A stretch of 14,907 nt of DNA from Chloroflexota bacterium (GTDB taxonomy: Bacteria; Chloroflexota; Anaerolineae; Promineifilales; Promineifilaceae): positions 1 through 14,907 of the forward strand of contig JAAEOP010000051.1 in NCBI GenBank assembly GCA_024223125.1, in the 5' to 3' direction. Within the stretch, counting starts at the first letter, position 1. Each line of letters starts with the position of its first letter. Under the pieces are notes generated by a model that was not told where the DNA came from, did not search any database, and saw only the letters and a program-made list of their open reading frames with translations. Shown in pieces: positions 1 to 7,929 of the stretch. A program made the position numbers and the translations under genes.

Positions 1-408
1 ACGGCCGATGTTGTTTTTGTAGGCCCGCCACAAATGGTCACATCGCTGCCAGTTTATCCCGGTCAGGAAGTACAGTTCAATCTCACCATCTCCAACCAGG
101 GGCAGGCAGATGTGGCTACGCAGTTTTTTGTAAACCTATTCCTGGATGCGACGGTTGACCTGACAAATACGATACCGATTAGCGGCAGCGCTGGGTATAC
201 GGCCGTCTCCTCCCTGGCGGCAGGGCTAAGCAAAACCATAACCGTAACAGCTCCAGCGGGGTTCAATATCGGGTCGAATCCGCACACTGTTGTTGGCGTT
301 ATTGACGGCCGTACATTCAACCAGCCACAAAATATTGTTTCCGAGCCGTTATATGTGGACGTGGCTGAACCCTGGCATCTGTTCTTCCCGATCATCTGGC
401 GTGATTAG
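1..408 (+). CDS. C-terminal part of a CARDB-like secreted or surface protein (5' end outside window)
   Basis: The frame is open from the first base of the window, so the gene begins upstream; an internal ATG at 34 is probably not the start. The visible 135 residues read as a beta-sandwich of the CARDB/DUF11 kind: a stretch around V-Y-P-G-Q-E-V-Q-F-N-L-T-I-S-N-Q-G followed by alternating hydrophobic strands, then a glycine- and serine-rich second half. Such domains are extracellular adhesion or spacer modules. The protein ends in a short aromatic/hydrophobic tail, FFPIIWRD, directly before the stop. This resembles the IYLPMAMR tail of the remnant on the opposite strand just downstream. No transmembrane helix or LPXTG signal is visible in this part. 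The specific function cannot be told from this fragment. Confidence 0.7.
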   Translation, partial: TADVVFVGPPQMVTSLPVYPGQEVQFNLTISNQGQADVATQFFVNLFLDATVDLTNTIPISGSAGYTAVSSLAAGLSKTITVTAPAGFNIGSNPHTVVGVIDGRTFNQPQNIVSEPLYVDVAEPWHLFFPIIWRD

Positions 409-445
409 CCCGAATACTTTGTCAAACATCATTTGAGGAATATGT

Positions 446-493
446 TGTAGGGCGAATTTGCAATTCGCCAGCGATTTGGAAAATCGCCCTACA
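446..493. repeat. Cloverleaf-like palindromic repeat (about 48 bp)
   Basis: Three nested or adjacent inverted repeats are visible. The outer arms TGTAGGGCGA (446-455) and TCGCCCTACA (484-493) are perfect 10-bp complements. Inside are GCGAATT/AATTCGC (452-458 and 462-468) and GCGATTT/AAATCGC (471-477 and 481-487). The inner stems overlap the outer arms, so the single strand could fold either as one long stem or as two side-by-side hairpins. It lies between the ends of two surface-protein genes. The design is that of a REP or MITE-like dispersed element. No second copy was noticed in this window. Confidence 0.6.
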
Positions 494-545
494 CATCCAT
501 TGTAACCGTTCAGAGAGTACGCTAGATTGGGTCAATTTCACTCAA

Positions 546-1358
546 CTATCGCATTGCCATAGGCAAATAAATCGTGTACTCATCCCCACCGCCGCCGCCA
601 TCATCATCATCATCGGTAATGGTCACAGTGACGGTATCATTCTCGCCAATAACAGCATTATCGGGTGCGCTGAGGCTAATGATGATGGTTTCATCCGCTT
701 CATCCAGAGCATCGTCTGTGATGAGGATGGAAAGAGTTTAGCTGCCTCTGACGGCGGGGAGGATGAAGGAATCGTTGCCGCCGGCTACAAGCGGCCCATT
801 TACTTGTTGCACAATGCCCCCGGACAAAGGGACGCTAAACAAACCCTGTTGGCCTGGACCTATGGGGGACTTGTACAACACACGGCCGTTATCCATACTC
901 ACATCGTAGGATCCCACAGATTCCCCTAACGCTAAATCATCATTTAACTTAACGGGGGCGGGCGTGCCCACAGATAACAATGGAACGCTGTATAATTCGC
1001 GCACACCGTCAATGCCGACGCGGTATAGCAGGGCGCTGCCAAAATAGTCGGATTGTTCCAGCGCGCCGGATAACCCATTGTGTCCTTGATAGTAGTTTTG
1101 AGAATTTGCTTGCAGAACCCTGCTGTCGTCGCTGTGGAAGACAAACAAGGAGCCAGCATCATTTTCTGCCAAATCATCCCTGTGCGCCCCCACAGCCAGG
1201 TCGGCGTACCCATCCCCATTAAAGTCAGCGGCCGTTACCGCAAAGCCAAAGTTGTCATATGTCTCAGGATTGCCAGCATCGAATATTTGATGGTCGCCAC
1301 TGCCGGTTAAGCCAGAGACGCTACCATAAATGAGATGGGTTGAGCCAATGTCAACGCC
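546..1358 (-). pseudogene. Mosaic FG-GAP / beta-propeller / Calx-beta surface protein remnant
   Basis: Reading down from 1358 on the minus strand, one frame gives an FG-GAP (integrin-alpha type) repeat with the calcium-loop motif DFNGDGYADLAVGA (about 1226-1185) and part of a second repeat. It then passes into propeller-like repeats of the type ELYSVPL and GLFSVPLSGG. A TAA stop at 738-740 follows. The same frame continues beyond it as the end of a Calx-beta domain (DEADETIIISLSAP), a run of five Asp and five Gly, and a terminal IYLPMAMR before TAG at 546-548. FG-GAP and Calx-beta modules are extracellular calcium-binding folds. The frame is closed by a stop at 1359-1361, so no N-terminus or signal peptide remains. 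The segment after the stop could not be translated as it stands. The changes of domain type suggest a recombined remnant rather than a simple point-mutated gene. The open part 738-1193 might still be translated, but nothing shows this. Confidence 0.7.
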
Positions 1359-1362
1359 CTAT

Positions 1363-2075
1363 TTCTATATAGACAAGGGGTTGTATCAACGAGTAGCCGC
1401 CTATTTCGAGGAAACATTAACTCTTTGCCAACAAATAGATCATAAACGAGGCATAGCTATCAGCACGAGCTGGATAGGCACGGTACATTCCAAACAAGGT
1501 GAATTTGAAGCGGCTCGTCAACAATACGAATATGGGTTGCAATAGCGGTGTGGCTTGCGCAACCTGTCAAGGATGAACATGTGATGTTTAAGGGCTGTCT
1601 TTTGCAGGTGTGTCTGCATGATGCGCTGGGGGAACGGGACACGGCCGTAAACAGCCTGCATCAAATGATCCTTGATTTTCCTCACGAGAAATATCAGGCC
1701 GAAATTCACTTTTATTGTTGGCAAATAAGCGGGGATGAGATGGATAGAGATACGGCCGTACACCTCTACCAAAACCTGCTCAAGCAAACTTCCAATTACC
1801 AATACCGGCAGTATTTGAACGCATTGTTAAGGAATGAGATTGGGTTTGCTTATTCGGTGCGAAAGTTAGCCATTGACCGTATAGAAGAAATGAAGGTTCA
1901 ACAAAATGTTTTCCTGAGTGTAGCTCTCATTTGCTCACTATTGTTGACAATATTACTCGGGTTTTCCGATGTAGTACCAAGAAATTTGGGCATTCCCTAT
2001 TTTCTTTTGTTTTTCGCCTTCGCAGGTTGGGTTGGATATGCTAATGCTATACGTCGGATAAATCGTGGACTCTAA
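1363..2075 (+). pseudogene. TPR-repeat / two-helix membrane protein remnant, 5'-truncated and frameshifted
   Basis: The first piece (to TAG at 1543-1545) has the pattern of tetratricopeptide repeats: AAYFEETLTLCQQ, then GIAISTSWIGTVHSKQGEFEAARQQYEYGLQ. The repeat continues in another frame (open from 1509; GTG at 1548) with ALGERDTAVNSLHQMI and DRDTAVHLYQNLLKQ, so the reading frame has shifted near 1536-1548. The downstream piece ends with two hydrophobic helices of roughly 20 residues each (about 1905-1965 and 1990-2050) and a basic C-terminus. In Chloroflexota, TPR arrays of this kind often form the C-terminal half of large signalling proteins (AfsR-like ATPases or cyclases); that is family knowledge, not visible here. 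The 5' part is missing: the fragment starts against the FG-GAP remnant on the other strand. A separate short membrane protein starting at the GTG at 1548 is a weaker alternative. Confidence 0.6.
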
Positions 2076-2083
2076 AAACTCTG

Positions 2084-2113
2084 TTGCCAACGGCCGCGCC
2101 TTCATGGTATACT
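2084..2113 (+). promoter_or_regulatory. Sigma70-like promoter with extended -10, upstream of the two-component genes
   Basis: TTGCCA at 2084-2089, an 18-bp spacer containing a CGGCCG palindrome, and TATACT at 2108-2113 preceded by TGG (extended -10). It begins 8 bases after the stop codon of the TPR remnant. It would give a leader of about 105 bases before the GTG start at 2224. The match is by eye only. Confidence 0.5.
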
Positions 2114-2223
2114 GCTTTAGTTCCCATTATATGTAAACATACATTCAGGCAAACATCAACACACATAATTCAAATCAGTAAAAACACCCATAACATGACG
2201 CATACAAAAAAGAGGTAGGCACC

Positions 2224-2916
2224 GTGTCTGAGCAAATAAATTTACTCATTGTTGATGATCACCCTTTATTTCGTCAAGGATTAAGAGATGTACTAGAAAC
2301 AGACCCCGATTTACAAGTTGTTGGCGAAGCGGCCGATGGAGAAGTTGCTATCGAAAAAGCTTTCGCCGTCAATCCCGATGTCATCCTTATGGACATTAAT
2401 TTACCTACAATTAATGGCCTTCAAGTCACCAGAAAAATCAAAGCCCAACTGTCAGATGTGAAAGTCATTATGATTACAGGGTATGATGATGTCGAACAGG
2501 TTTTTCATGCTTTGCGTGCCGGAGCTTCTGCCTATTGTCCCAAAGATATTACCCCCGAAGCCCTCATCAAAATCATCTACAGTGTCCGCGATGACAAATA
2601 TTATGTGGATGAAAAAACAATGACTTATGAGGAACTGATGAGCTGGATAGAACAAAAGATCGGCCGCTTTGCTGGCCCTTTGGTTAGTGATGTTGATGAA
2701 TTGTTTATACCCTTATCTCCTCGTGAAATGGAAATTCTGGAGCATGTAACAAGGGGGTTAAGCAACAAAGAAATTGCCTATAAATTGGGTATCAGCCATC
2801 AAACAGTTAAAAATCATATGACGGCTATCTTGCGAAAGTTGCATGTGGATGATCGTACACAAGCGGCCGTTTATGCACTGCGGCACGGCTGGGTTCGCTT
2901 AGAAGATCCATTCTAA
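2224..2916 (+). CDS. NarL/DegU-family response regulator (receiver + LuxR-type HTH)
   Basis: A transcription factor switched by phosphorylation. Residues 1-120 form a complete receiver: acidic pair D11/D12, phosphoacceptor D57 in ILMDINLP, T85 and K107. Residues about 162-222 form a LuxR/GerE helix-turn-helix (LSPREMEILEHVTRGLSNKEIA, then VKNHMTAILRKL). The linker of about 40 residues carries acidic and aromatic residues. The 230-residue length is a little above the usual 210-220. The start is GTG at 2224, preceded by AGAGGT at 2210-2215. The histidine kinase gene follows after 31 bases, so the two form a cognate pair of NarX/NarL or DegS/DegU type. The targets are unknown; the Tad genes just downstream, with their own promoter, are the obvious candidates (inference). 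Confidence 0.93.
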   Translation: MSEQINLLIVDDHPLFRQGLRDVLETDPDLQVVGEAADGEVAIEKAFAVNPDVILMDINLPTINGLQVTRKIKAQLSDVKVIMITGYDDVEQVFHALRAGASAYCPKDITPEALIKIIYSVRDDKYYVDEKTMTYEELMSWIEQKIGRFAGPLVSDVDELFIPLSPREMEILEHVTRGLSNKEIAYKLGISHQTVKNHMTAILRKLHVDDRTQAAVYALRHGWVRLEDPF

Positions 2917-2947
2917 ATAATATTAGGGAGAGGAGTATACTCAACTC

Positions 2948-4012
2948 ATGGTAGAACAATCATCACTCGGTGAAGATGTTTCCTTTCAGGCCTTTGTGGA
3001 AGAAGCTCAAAAAGATTATGAACAAACGCAACGGGATCTGAAAGAGATAGACATTCTCATTAAACAAAGTGCGGCCGAAGTTGAAAAATTAGCCCAACGA
3101 AACGCTCAACGAACCAGTTATATCAGACAATTGGAAACCAATTTCGATACCCTGCCTCGTGAAGATATTAAAGAAGCCTTTGAAGCCTTAAATGATGTCC
3201 AGCAACGACTTTATACGATGCGCGGCCAGCTGGAAAAGCTGCAAAGCGATCAACGAAATTTGGAACGTCTGGCGGAATTCCAAAGGCGATTAATTGAAAT
3301 GGCCGGATATGGTTTTCTGCCTGCCATTAGCAGCACAAAGTCGACGATAGAACAACCCAATGTTATTCGTGTTATTCAAACTGAAGAAGCTGTAAGGCAA
3401 GGCATTGTCCGCAAAATGCATGACAGTGTGGCTTCTTCGATTAGCAATTTCATTCTCCAAGCTGAAATTTGCCAACGCTTTTTTGATGTGAATCCTGAAA
3501 GAGCGCGCAGTGAACTGAATGCGCTTAAAAATTCGGCCGGTACAACGTTTAATAATGTGAAGGATTTTATCTTTGATTTACGGCCGATGATGTTAGATGA
3601 TCTCGGTGTTGTACCTACACTTAGACGGTATGCAGAATCCTTTCAAGAGAAAAATGGCATTCCGGTTCCTATTACGATTACAGGTGTAGAAAGACGATTG
3701 GAAAGTCACATTGAAGTCACGATTTTTCGTAATGTTCAGGAACTATTGACCAATGCGTTAACTCATGCTCAGGCTACACAAATTCAAGTTTCTTTGGATT
3801 TAGCACCAGAACAAGTAACGGCCGTGGTAGAAGATAATGGCAGCGGATTCAATGCCGATGAAGCCTTTAATGGCAACAGCAGAACAATTGGTTTATCCAG
3901 CTTGCGTGAACGGACAGAAATGCTTGGCGGCCAACTAACAATACAAAGCAACTTAGGGCAAGGAACCCGAGTTGAATTTACCATACCGGTAGAAGCAGAA
4001 ATGATTTATTAG
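2948..4012 (+). CDS. Soluble DegS-like sensor histidine kinase (HisKA_3 + HATPase_c)
   Basis: Phosphorylates a partner response regulator in answer to a cytoplasmic signal. No membrane segment is present. Residues about 15-125 are rich in Glu, Gln, Lys, Arg and Leu in a heptad-like pattern and should form a coiled coil, as in Bacillus DegS. The dimerisation and phosphotransfer helix starts around RQGIVRKMHDSV, with H158 as the phosphorylated histidine. The helical region ends in FDLRPMMLDDLG, typical of the NarL-partner class. The ATPase domain shows the N box with N269 (NVQELLTNALTHA), the G1 box with D296 (EDNGSG) and the G2 box GLSSLRERTEMLGG. All key residues are intact. A purine-rich GGGAGAGGAG at 2926-2935 precedes the ATG. 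The nature of the input signal is not visible. Confidence 0.93.
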   Translation: MVEQSSLGEDVSFQAFVEEAQKDYEQTQRDLKEIDILIKQSAAEVEKLAQRNAQRTSYIRQLETNFDTLPREDIKEAFEALNDVQQRLYTMRGQLEKLQSDQRNLERLAEFQRRLIEMAGYGFLPAISSTKSTIEQPNVIRVIQTEEAVRQGIVRKMHDSVASSISNFILQAEICQRFFDVNPERARSELNALKNSAGTTFNNVKDFIFDLRPMMLDDLGVVPTLRRYAESFQEKNGIPVPITITGVERRLESHIEVTIFRNVQELLTNALTHAQATQIQVSLDLAPEQVTAVVEDNGSGFNADEAFNGNSRTIGLSSLRERTEMLGGQLTIQSNLGQGTRVEFTIPVEAEMIY

Positions 4013-4041
4013 TATCATCCTCTACCCCAATTTCTCCTCTA

Positions 4042-4069
4042 TTGACATTGTTTAGGAACATAGTATGAT
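4042..4069 (+). promoter_or_regulatory. Strong sigma70-like promoter ahead of the Tad genes
   Basis: A perfect TTGACA (4042-4047), a 16-bp spacer and TATGAT (4064-4069). The predicted start of transcription near 4076 leaves an AT-rich leader of about 110 bases before the ATG at 4186. A second -10-like TATAAT at 4153-4158 has no recognisable -35. This promoter would let the Tad module be transcribed independently of the two-component pair. Confidence 0.6.
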
Positions 4070-4185
4070 GGATTTAGCAATTAAATAATATTATGTTATA
4101 TCTAGCAAGACTTATATCCACCTTAAATGGAAGCAATCTTATTTAGCCCACCTATAATAAAAAGATAATTCAATTTGGATGCAGA

Positions 4186-5466
4186 ATGTCAGATAATATC
4201 CGAGTACTCATTGTTGATGATCTTCCAGAAACCCGTGAAAATGTCCGTAAATTATTGCAATTTGAACCAGACATAGAAGTAATTGGTCAGGCCGGAACTG
4301 GTGAAGAAGCAGTTGAAATGGCCAAACAGTTCCAACCCGACATAATCCTTATGGATATTAATATGCCGGGCATTGATGGTATCGGGGCCAGCCAACAGAT
4401 TACAGAACTTATTCCCTCAGTACAGGTCATCATCATGTCTGTACAAAGTGACCCCAACTATTTACGACGGGCCATGATGGCTGGCGCCCGAGATTTCTTA
4501 ACAAAACCCTTCGGTGGGGATGAGCTGGTTGCGGCTATACGTCGTGTCCACGATAAAAGACCGACCATCCATGTTGCTCAGGCACGGTCTCAAGGATCAC
4601 TGGGAGACACATCGTTAGCTGATGAAGCCTCATTACCAGAGGGTAATATTATCACCGTTTTCAGTCCCAAAGGGGGTAGTGGCTGTACTACAATTGCCAT
4701 CAATATGGCCGTTACCTTAGCCAGACGCGGTCACAAAACGATTCTTGTAGATGGAAGTTTGCAATTTGGTGATGTGGCTGTCATGTTAGACTTGAAGGGA
4801 TTAACAAGCATTGCAGATATTTCTGAGCGTGGTGAGGTTGATGGCGACCTTATCAGCAGCGTTGTGCAGGTTCATCGCAGCAACTTAAATGTTCTCTTGG
4901 CGCCTCCACGTCCAGAAATGGCTGATATTGTAACTGATGAAAATATTAAGAATCTTTTAGAAACTTTACGACAATCCTATGATTTTGTCATCGTAGATAC
5001 ACCATCGTTTCTTAGCGAAAAAACATTGAGCATGCTCGACATAGCAGATCGAATCATTCTGGTTACACAGCAAAGCTTGCCTAGTCTAAAAAACGTAAGC
5101 CGCTTCTTCGATCTAACAGAAAGTCTGGAATATGATACAAAAAAGGTTTGGTTAGTGGTGAACCGTGTTTCCGAAAAAAAAGGGATCGCTGTTAAGAACA
5201 TTGGCGACACACTTAAACGTACTATTGTGGGTACCATTCCCAGCGCTGAATCATTGGCAGATACCGCAGCCAATAGAGGCATCCCCATCGTTATGGGAGC
5301 CAGTCAAAAAAATCCAGTCAGTGTGGCGCTAGTAAAGTTGGCAGATTATGTCAGGCGGGATTTGATTGCTAAGAAACCTGCTAGTAGTCAGGTTGTAAAG
5401 GAAGACACTCAAAAACCCTCAAAGGGGATATTTGGGCGCATATTTGGAAAACAGGCTGGAGGTTAA
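4186..5466 (+). CDS. TadZ/CpaE-like ATPase with an N-terminal receiver domain
   Basis: TadZ/CpaE proteins place Tad (Flp) pilus or secretion machines in the cell and belong to the ParA/MinD ATPase group. Residues 1-120 are a receiver with all catalytic positions in place (D11/D12, D57, S85, K107); many CpaE receivers are degenerate, so this is notable. After a linker of about 30 residues comes the deviant Walker A motif KGGSGCTT starting at K162, then VDGSLQFGDVAVMLDL and the Walker B-like VIVDTPS. The C-terminus is basic and serine-rich and ends GIFGRIFGKQAGG, possibly a membrane- or partner-binding tail. The ATG has no clear Shine-Dalgarno sequence. The cpaF gene starts 2 bases after this stop, so the two are translationally coupled. 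The receiver resembles that of the response regulator at 2224 closely. Confidence 0.92.
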   Translation: MSDNIRVLIVDDLPETRENVRKLLQFEPDIEVIGQAGTGEEAVEMAKQFQPDIILMDINMPGIDGIGASQQITELIPSVQVIIMSVQSDPNYLRRAMMAGARDFLTKPFGGDELVAAIRRVHDKRPTIHVAQARSQGSLGDTSLADEASLPEGNIITVFSPKGGSGCTTIAINMAVTLARRGHKTILVDGSLQFGDVAVMLDLKGLTSIADISERGEVDGDLISSVVQVHRSNLNVLLAPPRPEMADIVTDENIKNLLETLRQSYDFVIVDTPSFLSEKTLSMLDIADRIILVTQQSLPSLKNVSRFFDLTESLEYDTKKVWLVVNRVSEKKGIAVKNIGDTLKRTIVGTIPSAESLADTAANRGIPIVMGASQKNPVSVALVKLADYVRRDLIAKKPASSQVVKEDTQKPSKGIFGRIFGKQAGG

Positions 5467-5468
5467 TC

Positions 5469-6845
5469 GTGTCACTACTAAAACGAATTGAACGGAATCA
5501 AGACACTACAGCACATTCAGAGCCATCCAAATTACAGGAACTTCGAGTAAAGCGAGCTTCTCCTGCAGTTGGATCGCGTGATGCCTACGTGGATTTAAAA
5601 AACCGTATTCAGCAAAAACTAATCGCCGAATTAGACCCAAGCATGGATATTACACAAACGGCCGAAGTACAGGTAACAATTCAAGAGATGTTTGAATCTA
5701 TGCTATCTGAAGAAAGCATTGTACTCACCCGAAATGAAAAACGGCGGCTCTTTGAAGCAATTGTGGCTGAAATATTGGGGTTTGGTCCGCTAGAACAATT
5801 TCTCCATACAGACGGCGTTACAGAAATTATGGTAAACGGCCCCAAGAATGTATTTATAGAAAAAGGGGGCCGGATTCAACGGGTTAATGTATCTTTTGAA
5901 GATAATGAACATCTGCTGCGTATCATTGATCGTATTGTGGCCCCACTCGGTCGGCGTATTGATGAAGGCTCGCCGATGGTGGATGCTCGTCTACCAGATG
6001 GTTCTCGTGTAAATGCTGTTGTACCACCTATTTCTTTAAACGGTGCAACGCTCACCATTCGTATCTTTTCCAAAATCCCTTTTACCATTGAAAATTTAAT
6101 TGAATTCGGCAGTATTACCCCTGAAGCGGTAGAGTTTTTGAAGGCTTGTGTTATTTCCAAACTCAATGTTATGATTTCCGGTGGTACTGGTTCAGGAAAA
6201 ACCACATTATTAAATATTTTGTCAGGCTTTATTCCTGACGATGAACGGATTGTAACCATTGAAAATGCGGCCGAACTGCAATTGCGTCAGGATCATGTGG
6301 TTACATTGGAGTCCCGCAGCGCGAATGTTGAAGGCCGCGGAGAAGTGTCCATTCAAGATTTGGTGGTTAACTCTCTTCGTATGCGGCCCGACAGAATTAT
6401 CGTTGGTGAGGTTCGCGGTGGTGAGGCGTTGGACATGCTCCAGGCTATGAATACTGGTCATGATGGTAGTTTGGCCACCGGTCATGCCAATGGCCCTCGT
6501 GATATGCTGTCTCGTTTAGAAACGATGGTGCTTATGGCTGGTATGGAATTGCCTCACCGAGCTATTCGTGAGCAAATTGCATCGGCTATTCATCTGATTG
6601 TGCATCAGGACCGTATGCGTGATGGGACACGAAAAGTCACCTCAATCAGTGAAATTCAGGGTATGGAAGGTGATATTATCACCATGTCTGAAATCTTCCG
6701 CTTTGAACAAACAAATATTGAAGATGGCAAAGTAATTGGCCGGCTGCGGCCAACTGGTTTACGACCAAAATTTATGTGGAAAATTCAAGAATCGGGTATT
6801 TTGCTCCCACCGTCAATTTTTGGAATTGGCTCACGACGTCGCTAG
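5469..6845 (+). CDS. cpaF: CpaF/TadA-type secretion ATPase
   Basis: Hexameric motor ATPase of the type II/IV secretion superfamily (GspE/VirB11 type), driving Tad pilus assembly or secretion from the cytoplasmic face. The N-terminal domain (about 1-200) contains LGFGPLEQFL and VTEIMVNGP, typical of CpaF/TadA. Walker A is GGTGSGKTT with K244. The Asp-box/Walker B region reads RPDRIIVGEVRGGEA, followed by the His-box region TGHDGSLATGHANGP. The 458-residue length is normal. The GTG start at 5469 has a strong GGAGG 6 bases upstream, inside the end of the cpaE frame. A short hairpin (GCTAGA/TCTAGC, 6841-6857) covers the stop codon and may tune expression of the next gene. It sits between tadZ and tadB, the usual Tad order. 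Confidence 0.95.
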   Translation: MSLLKRIERNQDTTAHSEPSKLQELRVKRASPAVGSRDAYVDLKNRIQQKLIAELDPSMDITQTAEVQVTIQEMFESMLSEESIVLTRNEKRRLFEAIVAEILGFGPLEQFLHTDGVTEIMVNGPKNVFIEKGGRIQRVNVSFEDNEHLLRIIDRIVAPLGRRIDEGSPMVDARLPDGSRVNAVVPPISLNGATLTIRIFSKIPFTIENLIEFGSITPEAVEFLKACVISKLNVMISGGTGSGKTTLLNILSGFIPDDERIVTIENAAELQLRQDHVVTLESRSANVEGRGEVSIQDLVVNSLRMRPDRIIVGEVRGGEALDMLQAMNTGHDGSLATGHANGPRDMLSRLETMVLMAGMELPHRAIREQIASAIHLIVHQDRMRDGTRKVTSISEIQGMEGDIITMSEIFRFEQTNIEDGKVIGRLRPTGLRPKFMWKIQESGILLPPSIFGIGSRRR

Positions 6846-6878
6846 ATTTTGTCTAGCATCTGGTTTTAGGAGGCTCGT

Positions 6879-7880
6879 ATGTCCCCCTTAATAATAATAA
6901 TGGTTTTGGTAGCAGTGCTGCTTATGCTGGGCGCCGGGTTGGCTTTGGTTCTTGGCGGTAGCGAGGGTGGTGATGTTGATGATCGCCTAGAGGAGTTTGT
7001 GAGCACGACCACTGTTGTGGAAATTCCAGATGAGATAGACGATGGCGCTGTCGGACCAGATGTAGCCGACCGGCTTGACAAGGCGCTTTCTAGTAAAAAC
7101 TTTTTTGAACCCACCCGTCAACGTATTTCCAAAGCAGATGTAAAACTTCGCGTTAGTGAATACATGATGATTATAGTCATTTGTGCGCTTGGAGGAGCAG
7201 CGCTTGGTTACTTTTTACCACAACAGAATTCCGTGATTATTGCGGTAATTGGCTTTATCGTTGGTTCTCGTATACCTCCTTTTTATGTTAGTTTTTCTGC
7301 TTCTAAACGAATGAATACCTTTGATGGACAGTTGAGTGATACGCTTAATTTGTGGGTAAATGCGTTACGTTCTGGGTATAGTGTATTGCAAGGAATGGAA
7401 GCCATTGCCACAGAGTTACCGCCACCTGTTTCAGTTGAGTTTGAACGTGTTGTACAGGAGGTTCGATTAGGGTTAAGTGTAGAGCAATCGCTTGACAATA
7501 TGTATCATCGTGTCCCCAGCGAAGATTTAGATTTAGTCATCACGGCCGTAAACATTCAGCGTGAAGTCGGCGGTAATCTGGCCGAAGTTCTGGATAATAT
7601 TAGCTTCACCATTCGGGAACGAGTTCGGATTAAAGGTGAAATACGCACTATGACAGCACAAGGACGTATTTCAGGGATTATCATCAGTTTATTACCAGTA
7701 GCGCTAGGATTTATGCTATATCTTATCAATCCTGGCTATGTATCTGAATTATGGGTAAAGGAAGCGCCATGGGTTTTTCCAGAGGTTATTCCCTGTGGCT
7801 ATTTGATGATTGGTTTAGGCGGCATTATGATTGCATCTGGGGCATTTGCCATCAAGAAAATTGTAGATATTGAGGTTTAG
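6879..7880 (+). CDS. tadB: TadB-like inner-membrane platform protein (T2SSF family)
   Basis: Polytopic membrane protein that couples the CpaF motor to pilin movement. A hydrophobic segment at about residues 4-26 is followed by an acidic cytoplasmic stretch (GGDVDDRLEEF). Two helices lie at about 93-130, then a cytoplasmic T2SSF domain (about 150-270) with FDGQLSDTLNLWVNALRSGYS and the helical bundle ending EVGGNLAEVLDNIS. Two more helices lie near the C-terminus. The 333-residue length and topology match TadB. AGGAGG at 6868-6873 lies 5 bases before the ATG. The gene follows cpaF by 33 bases and precedes tadC by 49 bases, in which ATAGAC/GTCTAT (7885-7890 and 7904-7909) form a weak inverted repeat. 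Confidence 0.92.
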   Translation: MSPLIIIMVLVAVLLMLGAGLALVLGGSEGGDVDDRLEEFVSTTTVVEIPDEIDDGAVGPDVADRLDKALSSKNFFEPTRQRISKADVKLRVSEYMMIIVICALGGAALGYFLPQQNSVIIAVIGFIVGSRIPPFYVSFSASKRMNTFDGQLSDTLNLWVNALRSGYSVLQGMEAIATELPPPVSVEFERVVQEVRLGLSVEQSLDNMYHRVPSEDLDLVITAVNIQREVGGNLAEVLDNISFTIRERVRIKGEIRTMTAQGRISGIIISLLPVALGFMLYLINPGYVSELWVKEAPWVFPEVIPCGYLMIGLGGIMIASGAFAIKKIVDIEV

Positions 7881-7929
7881 ATAGATAGACTTATACACAA
7901 TCTGTCTATAATTGTGGAAGGTTAACCTT

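Noticed and set aside
980..1310. Plus-strand open frames across the FG-GAP remnant
   Set aside because: The minus strand shows a clear FG-GAP calcium-loop motif; the plus-strand translations are low-complexity and unlike any family.
6222..6485. Minus-strand open frame inside cpaF
   Set aside because: It is a shadow of the Walker A to Walker B region of cpaF, with no ribosome binding site or recognisable domain.
7901..7912. TATAAT at 7907-7912 as a promoter for tadC
   Set aside because: There is no acceptable -35 at 15-19 bases, and the gene is 49 bases behind tadB in an evident operon.
7912..7929. TTG start for tadC at 7912
   Set aside because: It overlaps the GGAAGG ribosome binding site that serves the ATG at 7930, and the extra residues MWKVNL are not typical of the family.
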